Counted from the stretch's first letter, positions 1-9,825 are shown. The stretch is DNA of 64,000 nucleotides from an uncultured Clostridium sp. (GCA_947302485.1 CAMYVO010000002.1:1-64000), one strand, 5' to 3'. The notes: generated from the letters alone by a model not told the origin. Numbers and translations: made by a program.

Positions 1-1174
1 CTGTACCTGTCATACCAGATAATTTTTCATACATTCTAAAGTAATTTTGGAATGTGATAGTTGCAAGTGTTTTAGATTCATCAGCAATATTCACATGTTC
101 TTTTGCTTCAATCGCTTGATGCAATCCATTATTATATCTTCTTCCATACATAATTCTTCCTGTAAATTCATCTACAATTAAAACTTCTCCATCTTTTACT
201 ATATAGTCTATATCTTTTTTCATAATTCCATGAGCACGTAATGCTTGATTTATATGATGTACTATATCAGAATTATCTAAGTCATTTAAATTTTCTAATC
301 TAAATTCATTTTCTGCTTTTTTGATCCCTTTTTGAGTTAATGAAGCAGATTTTGCTTTTAAGTCCACAATGTAATCATAGTTTTCGTTATCTTCTGCTTG
401 ATCAGTATCTTTAATGTCTTCTTCTACGATTACTTTTGGAGTAAGTTTTCTAACAAAATCATTCGCTCTTTTATATAAATCTGAAGATTTATTGGCTCTA
501 CCAGAAATAATCAATGGAGTCCTTGCTTCATCTATTAAAATACTATCAATCTCATCCACGATTGCATAATTTAGCCCTCTTTGTACAGCTTGATCTTTAT
601 ATATAACCATATTATCTCTTAAATAATCAAATCCAAATTCGTTGTTTGTACCATAAGTAACATCTGCATTATATGCTTCTTGTTTGTTTTGTGGATTCAT
701 TCCACTTATAACTAAACCTACTGTTAATCCTAAAAATTTATATACTTTACCCATCCATTCGCTATCTCTTTTTGCTAAATAATCATTTACTGTTATTACA
801 TGAACACCTTTTCCTGATAAAGCATTTAAATATACAGGTAATGTAGCTACTAATGTTTTTCCTTCACCAGTTTTCATTTCAGCAATTCTACCTTGATGTA
901 AAATAATTCCACCAATTAATTGTACATCAAAATGTCTCATTCCTAAAACTCTTTTTGATGCTTCCCTTACAACAGCAAATGCTTCTGGTAAAATATCATC
1001 TAATGATTTTCCATTTTTTAATTCTTCTTTAAACTCTTTTGTTTTATTTGTTAGTTGTTCATCTGTTAAAGAGGAAATTTCTGTTTCCAATTCATTTATT
1101 TTATTTACAATTGGCATAACTCTTTTTACTTCTTTTTCACTGTATGTTCCAAATATTTTACTAACTAATCCCAT
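1..1174 (-). CDS. secA: Preprotein translocase ATPase SecA, N-terminal part (gene runs off the window)
   Basis: SecA is the cytosolic motor ATPase that pushes preproteins through SecYEG. The visible 391 residues start [18 protein letters not shown], carry the Walker A motif MKTGEGKTL at about residues 100-108, and the DEID Walker B (DEAD-type) motif at about 207-210, followed by the start of the preprotein-crosslinking region. An AGGAGG ribosome binding site lies 6-7 bases before the ATG at 1174. The C-terminal half lies beyond base 1. No CGG codon is seen in this part. Family assignment is secure; the rest of the gene cannot be judged. Confidence 0.97.
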   Translation of the reverse strand, partial: MGLVSKIFGTYSEKEVKRVMPIVNKINELETEISSLTDEQLTNKTKEFKEELKNGKSLDDILPEAFAVVREASKRVLGMRHFDVQLIGGIILHQGRIAEMKTGEGKTLVATLPVYLNALSGKGVHVITVNDYLAKRDSEWMGKVYKFLGLTVGLVISGMNPQNKQEAYNADVTYGTNNEFGFDYLRDNMVIYKDQAVQRGLNYAIVDEIDSILIDEARTPLIISGRANKSSDLYKRANDFVRKLTPKVIVEEDIKDTDQAEDNENYDYIVDLKAKSASLTQKGIKKAENEFRLENLNDLDNSDIVHHINQALRAHGIMKKDIDYIVKDGEVLIVDEFTGRIMYGRRYNNGLHQAIEAKEHVNIADESKTLATITFQNYFRMYEKLSGMTGT

Positions 1175-1511
1175 TAAAATTCCTCCTAATTTTTTTTACT
1201 TTAGTACTATATCACTATTTAAATTTTTTATCAAGGAATTTATATGAAAATATCTATTTTTAGTATTTATAAATTTAAAAATAAAATTTGTGATTTAAAG
1301 GATCCACAATCTTTTTGTGGAGTGTCATTTATTTAAATTTGGATTTTTATATGTTTGTATTGAAGCGAAGGATGCAATAAATTGCTTATATATCATAAAT
1401 TTTATTAATTTATATTTTTTTATAAATTAGTTGTTAGTCAAAAAAGAAATAAGATAGTTATATTTTAATACATATATCATATATTAAAATATAAGAAAGA
1501 AGGTTTTTCAT
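1175..1511. other. Intergenic region between divergent secA and the DUF1980-like gene
   Basis: About 340 very AT-rich bases. They hold the secA ribosome binding site, a short hairpin near 1302-1322 (ATCCACAA facing TTGTGGA), and the AGAAAGAAGG ribosome binding site of the plus-strand gene. No further gene is visible. Confidence 0.5.
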
Positions 1512-2051
1512 ATGTTTGTGTATAATATTAAACTTAATGGTACAAAAATGTTCAAAATAGTTTTTGTTATTATATTTATAATTATATTTATACTACTGTG
1601 TTTCTCTTTATATAAAATAATAGATAATAGTAAAAATAATAAGTATGAGTTAGGCTTGCCAGAAACAAGTATAATTACTCCTCAGAATTATACTAATATA
1701 TTAAAAGAAGTTCATGATAATTTAGATAATTACACTGGTCAAAAAGTTAATATTACAGGTTATATATATCGTTTATATGATTTTGAAGATACTCAATTTG
1801 TTATAGCAAGAAATATGCGTATAAGCTCAGATAATAAAAGTTTAGTAGTAGGATTTTTATGTAATTGTAAAAACGGAACAGAATTTAAAGATGGAGATTG
1901 GGTTAATATTACAGCTACAATTACGAAAGGTGATTATCATGGAGAAATACCTATTTTAGAAATAAATGAAATTAAAGCATGTGAAAAACCAAATGATGAA
2001 TATGTATACCTTCCTGATGAAAACTATATTCAAACCTCAATTATTTATTAG
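1512..2051 (+). CDS. Membrane-anchored OB-fold protein resembling the C-terminal domain of YcgQ/TIGR03943 (DUF1980)
   Basis: A 179-residue protein. One hydrophobic helix lies at about residues 14-36, followed by an outside domain of about 130 residues with the pattern GQKVNITGYIYR, FVIARNMRI, DGDWVNITATI and the terminal KPNDEYVYLPD. This resembles the soluble C-terminal domain of the YcgQ family, whose members pair with a YcgR-type permease. Here the multi-helix N-terminal part and the permease partner are both absent, so it is a stand-alone version. It sits on the plus strand, divergent from secA, and shares a bidirectional terminator with the AI-2E gene. The start at 1512 follows AGAAAGAAGG; an in-frame ATG at residue 13 is a weaker alternative. 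Its function is unknown. Confidence 0.7.
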   Translation: MFVYNIKLNGTKMFKIVFVIIFIIIFILLCFSLYKIIDNSKNNKYELGLPETSIITPQNYTNILKEVHDNLDNYTGQKVNITGYIYRLYDFEDTQFVIARNMRISSDNKSLVVGFLCNCKNGTEFKDGDWVNITATITKGDYHGEIPILEINEIKACEKPNDEYVYLPDENYIQTSIIY

Positions 2052-2059
2052 TAAAGAAT

Positions 2060-2103
2060 AAAAGTAGGATTGCAATTTATAAAATAGTAATCCTACTTTT
2101 TTA
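2060..2103. terminator. Bidirectional terminator
   Basis: A perfect 12-bp stem AAAAGTAGGATT/AATCCTACTTTT at 2060-2071 and 2089-2100 has A- and T-runs on both sides. It serves the converging DUF1980-like gene and the AI-2E gene. Confidence 0.85.
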
Positions 2104-3199
2104 TCTTCTATCAAACAATGTCTTAGCTACACCTTTATCAATCATTGTAGCAAATATATTTTTTAAGATTATCAAAATAATTGGGCCTATAATAATTCCT
2201 ATAACTCCCGTAAATCTGTATCCAGTATACATTGCTATTAACGTAAATATTGGATGAATACCAATATGTTTGCTTACAATTTTAGGTTCTAAAAACTGTC
2301 TTACAATTATAATAATAGCAAATAATATTAATATACCTATAGCTAATTTTATATCTCCATTAATTGCAGATATAACAGCCCATGGAATCATAGCTGTGCC
2401 TGAACCTAAAATTGGTAGTGCGTCTACAAAACCAATTCCGATAGCTGCTAGAAGCGGATATTTTATATTAAATCCTATGAATTTCAAAATAGATAATCCA
2501 ATAAGTACAATTATAAAAGAAGTTAGAATTAAAATAAATTGTGCTTTTAAATATCCTCCTAAATTCGATATTATTTTTCTTGTATGAGATCCAAGCTTTC
2601 TTACCCAATCATGAGGCAAGTGATGTTCAACTTGATCTAATATATATAATCTATCCGTACAAATAAAATAAGTTGCTATAAGTGTAATAGCGACATATAT
2701 AGAAATTGTTGGAATACTAGTTATAAAATTTATAATTGAAGTTAATCCGTTCTTTTATTAGATTTGATATTGTTCCTAAAAATTCATATGCTGAATTTTG
2801 TATAATTTTATATACTTCATCTGAAATTCTAATTTTACTAAAATCTACTTTTGATATTAAATCTTGCACTGTAAAATATGCTTTTTCAAAATATTCATTT
2901 AAACTCATAAGTAAATTTGATGATTCAGAAATAAGAGTTGTAATTCCCCATATAAGCAATCCAATTAAAATAACAAATACAATAGCAAGAACAATAACTG
3001 CACTAGTTTTTCGATTTAGTTTACTTTTTTTTGCTACAAATTTTATAATTGGTTCAATTATAACAGTTATAATGAAAGCAATTAAGAATGGAATATAAAA
3101 AACCGCTAATTTAAATGTTAAAAAGATACCAATTAAAGTCAATATAAATATAAATACTCTTCTTATTACTTTGTTCCAATATCCCATATCAATAACCAT
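2101..3199 (-). CDS. AI-2E family transporter (YtvI-like), interrupted by a CGGA +1 frameshift
   Basis: A PF01594-type membrane protein, many-helix permease; members export small molecules or ions and the substrate here is unknown. The first frame gives 150 residues up to ...SNLIKE. The next in-frame codon is CGG (bases 2747-2749), after which the frame soon stops. Skipping its C and reading GGA gives ...KE-G-LTSIINFITSIPTIS, then the conserved LPHDWVRKLG block and the C-terminal helices. The span is 1099 bases (3n+1), giving 365 residues, normal for the family. The start at 3199 follows AGGAGAT. One of six genes with the same break. It could also be a damaged gene or a sequencing error, but the shared pattern argues against that. 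Confidence 0.85.
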
Positions 3200-3262
3200 A
3201 ATTTATCTCCTATATATATTTTTATAAGACAGGCTATACGCCTGCCCTATTATATTAAAATT

Positions 3263-3706
3263 TTATTCTGCATTTTTTGTATTATGACCAAACTTACATA
3301 TCTGTTCAAAAGTATTTCCTACATATTCTGAATCTATATTGTTATTTTTTGCTAAATCACCAATTGTAAGCATTCCTACAATTTTGTTATTTTCTATTAC
3401 TGGTATTCTTCTTATTTGTAAATCACTCATCATTTTTGTAGCTTCTTCAAGATCAGTATTTTCATTGCAACAGCATACACTACTAGTCATAATTTCGCTT
3501 ACAGGAGTTGTCGTTTCATCCTTATCACATGCCACACATCTTAATGCAATATCTCTATCTGTAATTAATCCAACAACATTTTGATTATTATCACAAACAG
3601 GAAGGCATCCTATATGATGCTTATTCATTATTTTTGCAGCATCTGTAACTGTCATTTCAGGAGCACAACAATATAGTTCTGTACACATACAATCTTTTAC
3701 TTTCAT
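3263..3706 (-). CDS. Cysteine-rich tandem CBS-domain protein
   Basis: A 147-residue protein of two CBS domains (about residues 7-60 and 72-125). Such stand-alone pairs usually bind adenosyl ligands and regulate a partner. The cores GCLPVCDNNQNVVGLITDRD and RRIPVIENNKIVGMLTIGD are clear. It has about a dozen cysteines, clustered as CMC, CC and CCC near the start of each domain, which is unusual and may indicate metal or redox sensing (inference). I chose the ATG at 3706 because AAGGTGG lies 7 bases upstream; an upstream TTG at 3724 overlaps that site. It ends just before a strong terminator-like repeat region shared with its upstream neighbour, and no partner gene is adjacent. Confidence 0.85.
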   Translation of the reverse strand: MKVKDCMCTELYCCAPEMTVTDAAKIMNKHHIGCLPVCDNNQNVVGLITDRDIALRCVACDKDETTTPVSEIMTSSVCCCNENTDLEEATKMMSDLQIRRIPVIENNKIVGMLTIGDLAKNNNIDSEYVGNTFEQICKFGHNTKNAE

Positions 3707-3755
3707 ATAATTACCACCTTTCAAATTATACTTCTATTATTTCCTTTTTTTTGTT

Positions 3756-3802
3756 ATTTATGCAAAATGAGCCAAATATATTTTGGCTCATTTTGCATAA
3801 AT
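3756..3802. terminator. Long perfect inverted repeat, terminator-like
   Basis: A 21-bp perfect stem (3756-3776 against 3782-3802) with a 5-base loop lies between the CBS gene and the proline-rich gene, directly after the stop of the latter. It lies about 50 bases upstream of the CBS gene start and probably terminates the upstream minus-strand transcript. Confidence 0.75.
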
Positions 3803-3803
3803 A

Positions 3804-4367
3804 TTAAAAAGGCATTGGCCTTGGTCCTTGCCCTGGATATGGTGGTCTTGGAGGTGGCACCTGTGGTCTTGGTCCTTGAGGGGGAAAATTAGGTCTTCCT
3901 GGTCTTCCCGGTCTGTCTAACAATTCTCTAAGTATTAAAATTTTTATTATATCTAATAATGCATTGTTTCTTTGTCTATCTTGGCTTTCTTCTATTTTCT
4001 TTGTAATACTTCTATTACTATTTAAATTATTTCTTGAATTATTACCTATTTGAGATTTATTTCTATTTTCAATATTTATATAAAAGCTTATATTTTCTTC
4101 TTGTTCTAAAGAATTATACACATCATTTACCATGTCTTCTAAATTTTTCTCTGTAATTTCTAAATTAATATTTCTTTTACATACATTACATACTTTGGGA
4201 TATATTGTTTTATATACTTCTGGATACATTTTTTCTATTTCATAATTATTATACAGATTTTTTTCTGTAATATTATAGTAGTCTTCTGTTTTCTGGTATG
4301 TATCTTCAGGTTTAATAGAATATCCAAGAACAGCTCTCATATATTCTTCATAACTTTTATTATTCAT
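3804..4367 (-). CDS. Conserved clostridial-type protein with proline/glycine-rich tail, possible spore-coat protein
   Basis: A 187-residue protein, not firmly recognised. It begins MNNKSYEEYMRAVLGYSI, has a tyrosine-rich N-terminal half (YYNITEKN, MYPEVYKTIYPKVCNVCK) and a low-complexity tail rich in RPG, PPQGPRPQVPPPRPP and PGQGPRP. Proteins of this form, a YEEYMR..LGY start and a proline tail, occur in spore formers, so a coat or surface role is plausible but inferred. AGGAGG lies just before the ATG at 4367, which decides the start against longer readings. It stands alone, with terminator-like repeats on both sides. Confidence 0.65.
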   Translation of the reverse strand: MNNKSYEEYMRAVLGYSIKPEDTYQKTEDYYNITEKNLYNNYEIEKMYPEVYKTIYPKVCNVCKRNINLEITEKNLEDMVNDVYNSLEQEENISFYINIENRNKSQIGNNSRNNLNSNRSITKKIEESQDRQRNNALLDIIKILILRELLDRPGRPGRPNFPPQGPRPQVPPPRPPYPGQGPRPMPF

Positions 4368-4448
4368 AAAATTACCTCCTAAGATTTCATAATATATTTT
4401 ATGAATTAAAAGTGGAAGTGTTACAAAAATACCCTGCAAAATTATACA

Positions 4449-4505
4449 TTAAAACGAATCATATATATATTCAAAATGCTCGTTTTTGTATATGATTCGT
4501 TTTAA
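4449..4505. terminator. Terminator after murD
   Basis: A 17-bp stem TTAAAACGAATCATATA paired with TATATGATTCGTTTTAA (4449-4465 and 4489-4505) follows the murD stop at 4512 on the minus strand and ends in a T-rich stretch. Confidence 0.8.
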
Positions 4506-4511
4506 AAACAT

Positions 4512-5921
4512 CTAATCTATAGCCGAATTATTAACTAACTTTTTAAATTTATTTCCTCTATCTGCAAAATTTTTAAACATATCAAAGCTTGCACTTGCTG
4601 GAGAGAACAATACTATTTGCCCTGGTTTAGCATATTTTTTTGCAAGTGCAACTGTTTGTGCTAGATCATCGCATAAATATATATCTATATTTTTTCCTTG
4701 TATTTCTCCTTCTTCTTTTACACAGTTAAATATCTTAGTTGCTGTATCTCCTATTAAAATTAATTTTTTTACTTTATCCAAAATTGGCTTTGCAATAGGT
4801 GTATAATCTAAATTCTTATCGTAGCCTCCAGCAATCAGTATAATATCTTCGTTAAAAGCCTTTAATCCCGCAATAGTTCTGGTTGGACTTGAGCTACTAG
4901 AATCGTTATACCATTTTACTCCATCTATTTCTCTTATAAATTCTAATCTATGTTCTACACCATTAAAATCGCAAATTGCTTTTACAGCCGTATCTATGTC
5001 AACTAAATTCTTAGTTGCAGCAAGAGCTGCACATATATTTTCATAATTATGCATTCCTCTTAAAGTTAAATCATCTGTATTTAAAACATGTCTTCTTACC
5101 CTATCATTACATTCTTTAATTACATTTTGATCTACAATCCATCCATTTTCAAGTTTTTCTCTACTGCTAAAATATATGATTTTGCCAGTTGCCTCTTTAT
5201 TAAATTCTTTTGTTATTTCATTATCATAATTAGTAATCAATATTCCGTCTTCATTTTGATATTTAAAAATATTCTTTTTTGCGTCTATATATTCTTCATA
5301 TGAGCTATGTACATTTAAATGATTTGGTGTAATATTGGTTACAATAGCAATATCTGGACTTGCATCCACATCCATTAGTTGAAAACTGCTTAATTCTAAA
5401 ACTACAATATCATCTGGCATCATTTCTTTTATTTTAGTAAATAAAGGGGTTCCTATATTTCCACCCAAGTAACAATTATATCCTCCAGCTTTTAATACTT
5501 CATAAATTATGCTTGTAGTTGTTGTTTTTCCTTCACTTCCAGTAATTCCAATTACTTTACATGGGCACATTTTAAGAACCATTTCGATTTCTGTTGTAAC
5601 TAAAGCCCCTCTTTGAATTTCTGTTCTTAATTCTGGAACAGTTGGAAGACAGCTAGGTGAACGAAATATAATGTCAAAACCTTTTAATTTAGATAAGTAA
5701 TTTTTCCCTAAAGATGTTTCTATCCCATAAAAATTTATTTTATTTACTATTTTTTGTGGTAATTCATCAAGTTCCTTATCATTAAAAATTGTAACTTTAC
5801 TTCCTAGATTATAAAAATAGTCTATTAAAGGTATATTACTAACTCCAACTCCTATAATAGCTACCTTTTTATTTTTTGCATACTGATTAAACTCTTTTAG
5901 TCTTTCATTTACAAATTCCAA
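4512..5921 (-). CDS. murD: UDP-N-acetylmuramoyl-L-alanine--D-glutamate ligase
   Basis: MurD adds D-glutamate to UDP-MurNAc-L-Ala in cytoplasmic peptidoglycan precursor synthesis. The 469-residue product shows the N-terminal Rossmann-like domain (KVAIIGVGVSNIPL), the ATP-binding loop GITGSEGKTTTT, the central-domain motif NITPNHLNVHSS, and the C-terminal ligase motifs GVEHRLEF and WYNDSSSSSPT. I place the start at the TTG at 5921, preceded by GAGGTGAT; the GTG at 5948 overlaps no good ribosome binding site. The gene is monocistronic, bounded by a terminator downstream and the RNase P region upstream. Confidence 0.95.
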   Translation of the reverse strand: MEFVNERLKEFNQYAKNKKVAIIGVGVSNIPLIDYFYNLGSKVTIFNDKELDELPQKIVNKINFYGIETSLGKNYLSKLKGFDIIFRSPSCLPTVPELRTEIQRGALVTTEIEMVLKMCPCKVIGITGSEGKTTTTSIIYEVLKAGGYNCYLGGNIGTPLFTKIKEMMPDDIVVLELSSFQLMDVDASPDIAIVTNITPNHLNVHSSYEEYIDAKKNIFKYQNEDGILITNYDNEITKEFNKEATGKIIYFSSREKLENGWIVDQNVIKECNDRVRRHVLNTDDLTLRGMHNYENICAALAATKNLVDIDTAVKAICDFNGVEHRLEFIREIDGVKWYNDSSSSSPTRTIAGLKAFNEDIILIAGGYDKNLDYTPIAKPILDKVKKLILIGDTATKIFNCVKEEGEIQGKNIDIYLCDDLAQTVALAKKYAKPGQIVLFSPASASFDMFKNFADRGNKFKKLVNNSAID

Positions 5922-5989
5922 ATTTATCACCTCATTTATTGTATGCACTTTATATTTATTGGTTCATTATATAATTATATTATTTATTA

Positions 5990-6143
5990 TATACTAAAAA
6001 AAGGGGAAAGTCCAGACTTTATCAGTCTGGAGTAACATGAAATCATTCTTCCTTTTAAAAAATCAAAATAATAGTAATTATTAGCAAGGAAGAATCATAA
6101 ACAGAATGAGAAAAATGTTCATATTTGTACATATAACATCAAA
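5990..6143. other. Intergenic hairpin region between murD and the RNase P RNA
   Basis: It holds a short stem CCAGACT/AGTCTGG at about 6013-6032 and an imperfect pair of ATTCTTCCTT/AAGGAAGAAT repeats near 6045 and 6090. A small RNA is possible, but no promoter or conserved family is recognisable. Confidence 0.3.
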
Positions 6144-6167
6144 GAAGATAGGTTTAAACCTACCTTC
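6144..6167 (-). terminator. Likely rnpB terminator
   Basis: A hairpin GAAGATAGGTTT/AAACCTACCTTC (one G-T pair) lies just past the RNase P RNA 3' end on the minus strand. Confidence 0.6.
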
Positions 6168-6180
6168 TTTCATATTAGTA

Positions 6181-6511
<331 letters not shown>

Positions 6512-6573
6512 TACTATATTTATTTTAATATATTTAATCTAAAAAGTCAATGAATCAAACAATACTAATCTTT

Positions 6574-7474
6574 CTATATTTTATTTATAATATTCAATTC
6601 TTCAATAACATTTTTATACTTTATATAAAAAATCTCTTTATCTTGTGTATTTAAACTGTTTTGTAACTCTTTAAAAAGCACATATGCTTTATTAGTATTG
6701 TATGTTTTTTGATTATTATCTGTTTCATTTAAAATATTAAAAAAATATCTTTCTGCATTTTGTAATTGTATACTTATTTCATTCCAATTATCTTTCTCTA
6801 TTAACGCATAAGAATTAACAATGCAAGATTTAACGTTAGATAAGTTAATACTCAAATTGTCATCTGAATAACTTTGTATATACCTTGGTATAAAACTATA
6901 TAAACTTGCAAGATAAAGTGCAGAATTTGTCTTGTCTTCATTTTTTATAAAAATAACCGTGCTGTCTAATGTAGCATTAAAATTCAATATATCATCTTTA
7001 TTAACATTTAATTTGTATAAATCTAAAATAATCGGAGACCAAGCTGAATAAAAAATTTCTATGTCAGATTTTAATGTACTCCAATCTATCTGTTTATTCC
7101 CATCTAGAATTGATTCACGTTCCATGTTATATGCTTTTGCATTCTGAGAAGAACTACCTCCTCCTCCGTCCTGAATTTTTTCCAGAATCAGAACTGCTTT
7201 CTTCATTTTCTTCAGAAGATCCTTTTTGCTCATTTCCAGAAGGAGATTCCGTTTCACTGCTCTTTTCAGTAACAATAGCATAATTTTGTGTAGTTATACT
7301 ATTTAGTGAATTTATCATAGACAATAATTCTGAATCCACAAACTTTAGTTCCTCATCAACCTTTTCATTTAAACTTTCTTCTTTTTCTGTTTTCATATTG
7401 CATCCAATTAAGCCAAAAATTAACATTAATAAAATCAAAATAATTAATATTTTTTTATATTTTAAAATTTTCAT
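6574..7474 (-). CDS. Putative lipoprotein, interrupted by a CGGA +1 frameshift
   Basis: The N-terminal signal peptide ends in a lipobox (FGLIGC, Cys at about residue 25), so the protein should be lipid-anchored outside the membrane. Then comes a Ser/Glu-rich linker (SSEENEESSSDSGKNSG) and, after the shift, a helical domain of about 190 residues (SDIEIFYSAWSPIILDLYK...), not recognised. The frame breaks after codon 102 at the quadruplet CGGA (7165-7168). Reading GGA continues the linker as GGGGSSSQNAKAY. The span is 901 bases (3n+1), 299 residues. The poly-A run just upstream could also carry an indel, but the CGGA shared with five other genes is the better explanation. The function of the domain is unknown. 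Confidence 0.75.
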
Positions 7475-7584
7475 AAAACCTCACTTGAATTTATCTTTTA
7501 TTATTATGCATAAAAAATTACCTTTTATTCTCTGGTATATATAAAAAATAAAATACAATACTATATTTAAAGGATGGTAATAAA

Positions 7585-7869
7585 ATGTATGGAATTATAA
7601 ATTTTTATAGTGATAAAGAAGGTGAAATTTTAAGATTTTTAAAAAAACTTTATAATAATGAAAATCTCGAAATTGAAAACGGATTAAAATGGGAAAAGAT
7701 ATATGAAAACCCAATAGAAATTGCTGATATTATAGGGACTTATATTGAAAATAATAATAAGTTCAAAATGAATTTGTGGATTAGTTTAGATGAAGGTACT
7801 TTTATTAATGTAACAGAAAACAATGCAGATAAATTAATAAGGTATCTTTATGAAAGATACCCATATTAA
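7585..7869 (+). CDS. Small conserved hypothetical protein
   Basis: A 94-residue acidic soluble protein beginning MYGIINFYSDKEGEIL and ending LIRYLYERYPY. It has no signal or membrane segment. Similar short proteins occur in clostridia as far as I recall, without known function. Its start follows an AAAGGATGG region about 6 bases upstream. It lies on the plus strand and its stop falls next to the stop of the convergent dtd gene. Confidence 0.65.
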   Translation: MYGIINFYSDKEGEILRFLKKLYNNENLEIENGLKWEKIYENPIEIADIIGTYIENNNKFKMNLWISLDEGTFINVTENNADKLIRYLYERYPY

Positions 7870-7870
7870 T

Positions 7871-8309
7871 TTATTTTTCTATAATTATCGTTACCGGACC
7901 ATCATTTAGTAATTCTATTTTCATATCAGCTCCAAAAAAACCTGTTTCTACAAGTATATTATTTTTTTTGCACTTATTAATTACATATTTGTATAGTTCC
8001 TCTGCCTCTTTAGGTTTTGCTGCTTGTATAAAACTTGGTCGATTTCCGATTCATGCAGTCAGCATATAAAGTGAATTGTGATACTATTAAAAGTTTTCCA
8101 TCTATATCTTTTAATGATAGATTCATTTTTCCTTCTTTATCTTCAAAAGCTCTTAAATTACATATTTTTTTTATAATATAGTCAGCTTCCTTCTTTGTAT
8201 CATCTTGTTTTATTCCTAGAAAAACAAGATATCCTTTTTCTATTTCTCCTACAATTATGTTTTCTACTTTTACTTTTGCATATTTTACTCTTTGTACAAC
8301 TGCTTTCAT
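7871..8309 (-). CDS. dtd: D-aminoacyl-tRNA deacylase, interrupted by a CGGA +1 frameshift
   Basis: Dtd hydrolyses D-aminoacyl-tRNAs (and Gly-tRNA-Ala) to keep translation homochiral. The first frame reads [15 protein letters not shown] to the signature [11 protein letters not shown] (87 codons). The next codon in frame is CGG; skipping C reads GGA and continues [12 protein letters not shown] and the conserved NDGPVTI that holds the Gly-cisPro element. Both active-site motifs therefore lie on opposite sides of the shift and only the shifted protein would work. The span is 439 bases (3n+1), 145 residues, the normal family length. It follows the zinc-ribbon gene by 3 bases. Confidence 0.92.
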
Positions 8310-8312
8310 ATA

Positions 8313-8798
8313 TTATTCCTCATCTTCTGATACATCAACTATTTCTACATCCTGTTTATCATTTGCCTCTTCATTTTCTTTATCATCGTTTTTAATATAC
8401 TCATTTCCTGAATTATCTTTTTTTGAATTAATTTCTTCTTGTTTTACTCCACAATTAGGGCAATATTCATATTCAATATTTATCTCTTTATAACAATTTG
8501 GACACTGTTTTCTTTCTTTTAAATTCAACAGCTCCATTCTACAATTTTCTATTTCATCAGATAATTGATCTATCTTTTTGCAATCTTCAGCAATATCTTC
8601 TTTGATATTAATATTTTCTTCTCTAACATGTTTTTGATAAATTATTTTTCCAATACTTTCATATAATTTATTAATAGAAGATTTATTCTCATTAATTTTC
8701 ATTTTTAATTTTGTTTCTTTTGCAAATTTACTTGTCTTTTCTGCTGTGTATTTATATGTTTCTGTAGCCATTTCTTCTAATTTATTAAAAAATTCCAT
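8313..8798 (-). CDS. Coiled-coil zinc-ribbon protein
   Basis: A 161-residue protein. The N-terminal 90 residues are predicted helical/coiled coil (EEMATETYKYTAEKTSKFAKET, EIENCRMELLNLKER), then a four-cysteine zinc ribbon (CPNCYKEINIEYEYCPNCG at about 99-118) and a very acidic tail (DVEIVDVSEDEE). The architecture matches Firmicutes zinc-ribbon proteins of unknown role. It sits between gpsA and dtd in a tight minus-strand run, with a GGAGG ribosome binding site upstream of its start at 8798. Confidence 0.7.
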   Translation of the reverse strand: MEFFNKLEEMATETYKYTAEKTSKFAKETKLKMKINENKSSINKLYESIGKIIYQKHVREENINIKEDIAEDCKKIDQLSDEIENCRMELLNLKERKQCPNCYKEINIEYEYCPNCGVKQEEINSKKDNSGNEYIKNDDKENEEANDKQDVEIVDVSEDEE

Positions 8799-8841
8799 AT
8801 TATTTCCTCCGTTATTTGTATGTTTTCCATTTTTTAAAATA

Positions 8842-9825
8842 TTATTCTGATTTTCTTTTCCTATTCATTAATTTTTTTACTGCATCTTCTGGTAATAAAT
8901 CATTATATAATATATCATACATAGTATTAACTATAGGCATTTCAACATCGTAGATTTTACTTAATTCATAAGCAACTTCAATATTATCTATACTTTCAAT
9001 TGTCATTCCTACTTCTTTTTTTACTTCATCTAATGTTTTCCCCTGTCCAATTAGCTTACCAGCTTTTCTATTTCTACTATGCTCACTTAAACAAGTAACA
9101 ATTAAATCTCCAAGGCCCGTCAATCCATAAAAAGTATTTTTGTCGCCTCCTAATGCAACTCCAAGTCTTGTTATTTCTGTTAACCCTCTTGTAATAAGTG
9201 CTGCAAAAGAATTATCTCCCAGTCCAATTCCTGCCGCAACACCTGCGCAAAATGCAACAATATTTTTTAAAGCTCCTCCTAGTTCTGCACCCTTTATATC
9301 CCCTGTAGTATAAACTCTTATTGAATCACTGATAAATAAATCTTGTACTTGTTTTAAAACTGTATTATATTTTGATGCTACAACCATAGCACTTGGAACT
9401 CCTATTGATATTTCTTCAGCATGTGTTGGTCCAGAAAAAGATCCTATTTTTACATTTGGAATTTCATCTAGGATTACCTCATCTAATGTAGATAATGATT
9501 CTCTTTCAAATCCTTTAGAACATATAATTATTGGCTGTTTTGTTATGTACTGTTTATATTGTTTTACTATATTTCTAGTAAATTTAGATGGCGTGACGTG
9601 TAAAACTATATCAGCATCTTTTATAACAGTTTCAAAATCCAGATAACAATCAATATTTTCAGGTAAATCAATATTTGGTAAAAATTTGCATTTTTTATTA
9701 TTATTTATAAGGTCTGCTTCTTCCTTATCATAAGACCATATTCTTACTTTATTTCCCAGTTTAGCTAGATGTATTGCAAGTGCAACACCCCAACTGCCAC
9801 TTCCTATAATAGCAACTTGTTTCAT
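8842..9825 (-). CDS. gpsA: Glycerol-3-phosphate dehydrogenase [NAD(P)+]
   Basis: GpsA reduces dihydroxyacetone phosphate to sn-glycerol-3-phosphate for phospholipid synthesis. The 327 residues carry the Rossmann motif GSGSWGVALAIHLAK at the N-terminus, ICSKGFERES, the catalytic lysine region GAELGGALKNIVAFCAGVAAG, and GLTGLGDLIVTC. It lies 19 bases after plsY, the next enzyme in the pathway, and shares the transcript with der. Confidence 0.96.
   Translation of the reverse strand: MKQVAIIGSGSWGVALAIHLAKLGNKVRIWSYDKEEADLINNNKKCKFLPNIDLPENIDCYLDFETVIKDADIVLHVTPSKFTRNIVKQYKQYITKQPIIICSKGFERESLSTLDEVILDEIPNVKIGSFSGPTHAEEISIGVPSAMVVASKYNTVLKQVQDLFISDSIRVYTTGDIKGAELGGALKNIVAFCAGVAAGIGLGDNSFAALITRGLTEITRLGVALGGDKNTFYGLTGLGDLIVTCLSEHSRNRKAGKLIGQGKTLDEVKKEVGMTIESIDNIEVAYELSKIYDVEMPIVNTMYDILYNDLLPEDAVKKLMNRKRKSE

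Noticed and set aside
2101-3199. Explaining the AI-2E and lipoprotein breaks as homopolymer A-run indels
   Set aside because: dtd, der, M23 and radA have no long run at the break, while CGGA is common to all six, so one cause fits better. It remains open for the lipoprotein alone.
6001-6035. GGGGAAAGTCCAGAC on the plus strand, resembling the RNase P core GAGGAAAGTCCGGGC
   Set aside because: The match is short, on the opposite strand, and no other RNase P element follows; the true RNA is next to it.
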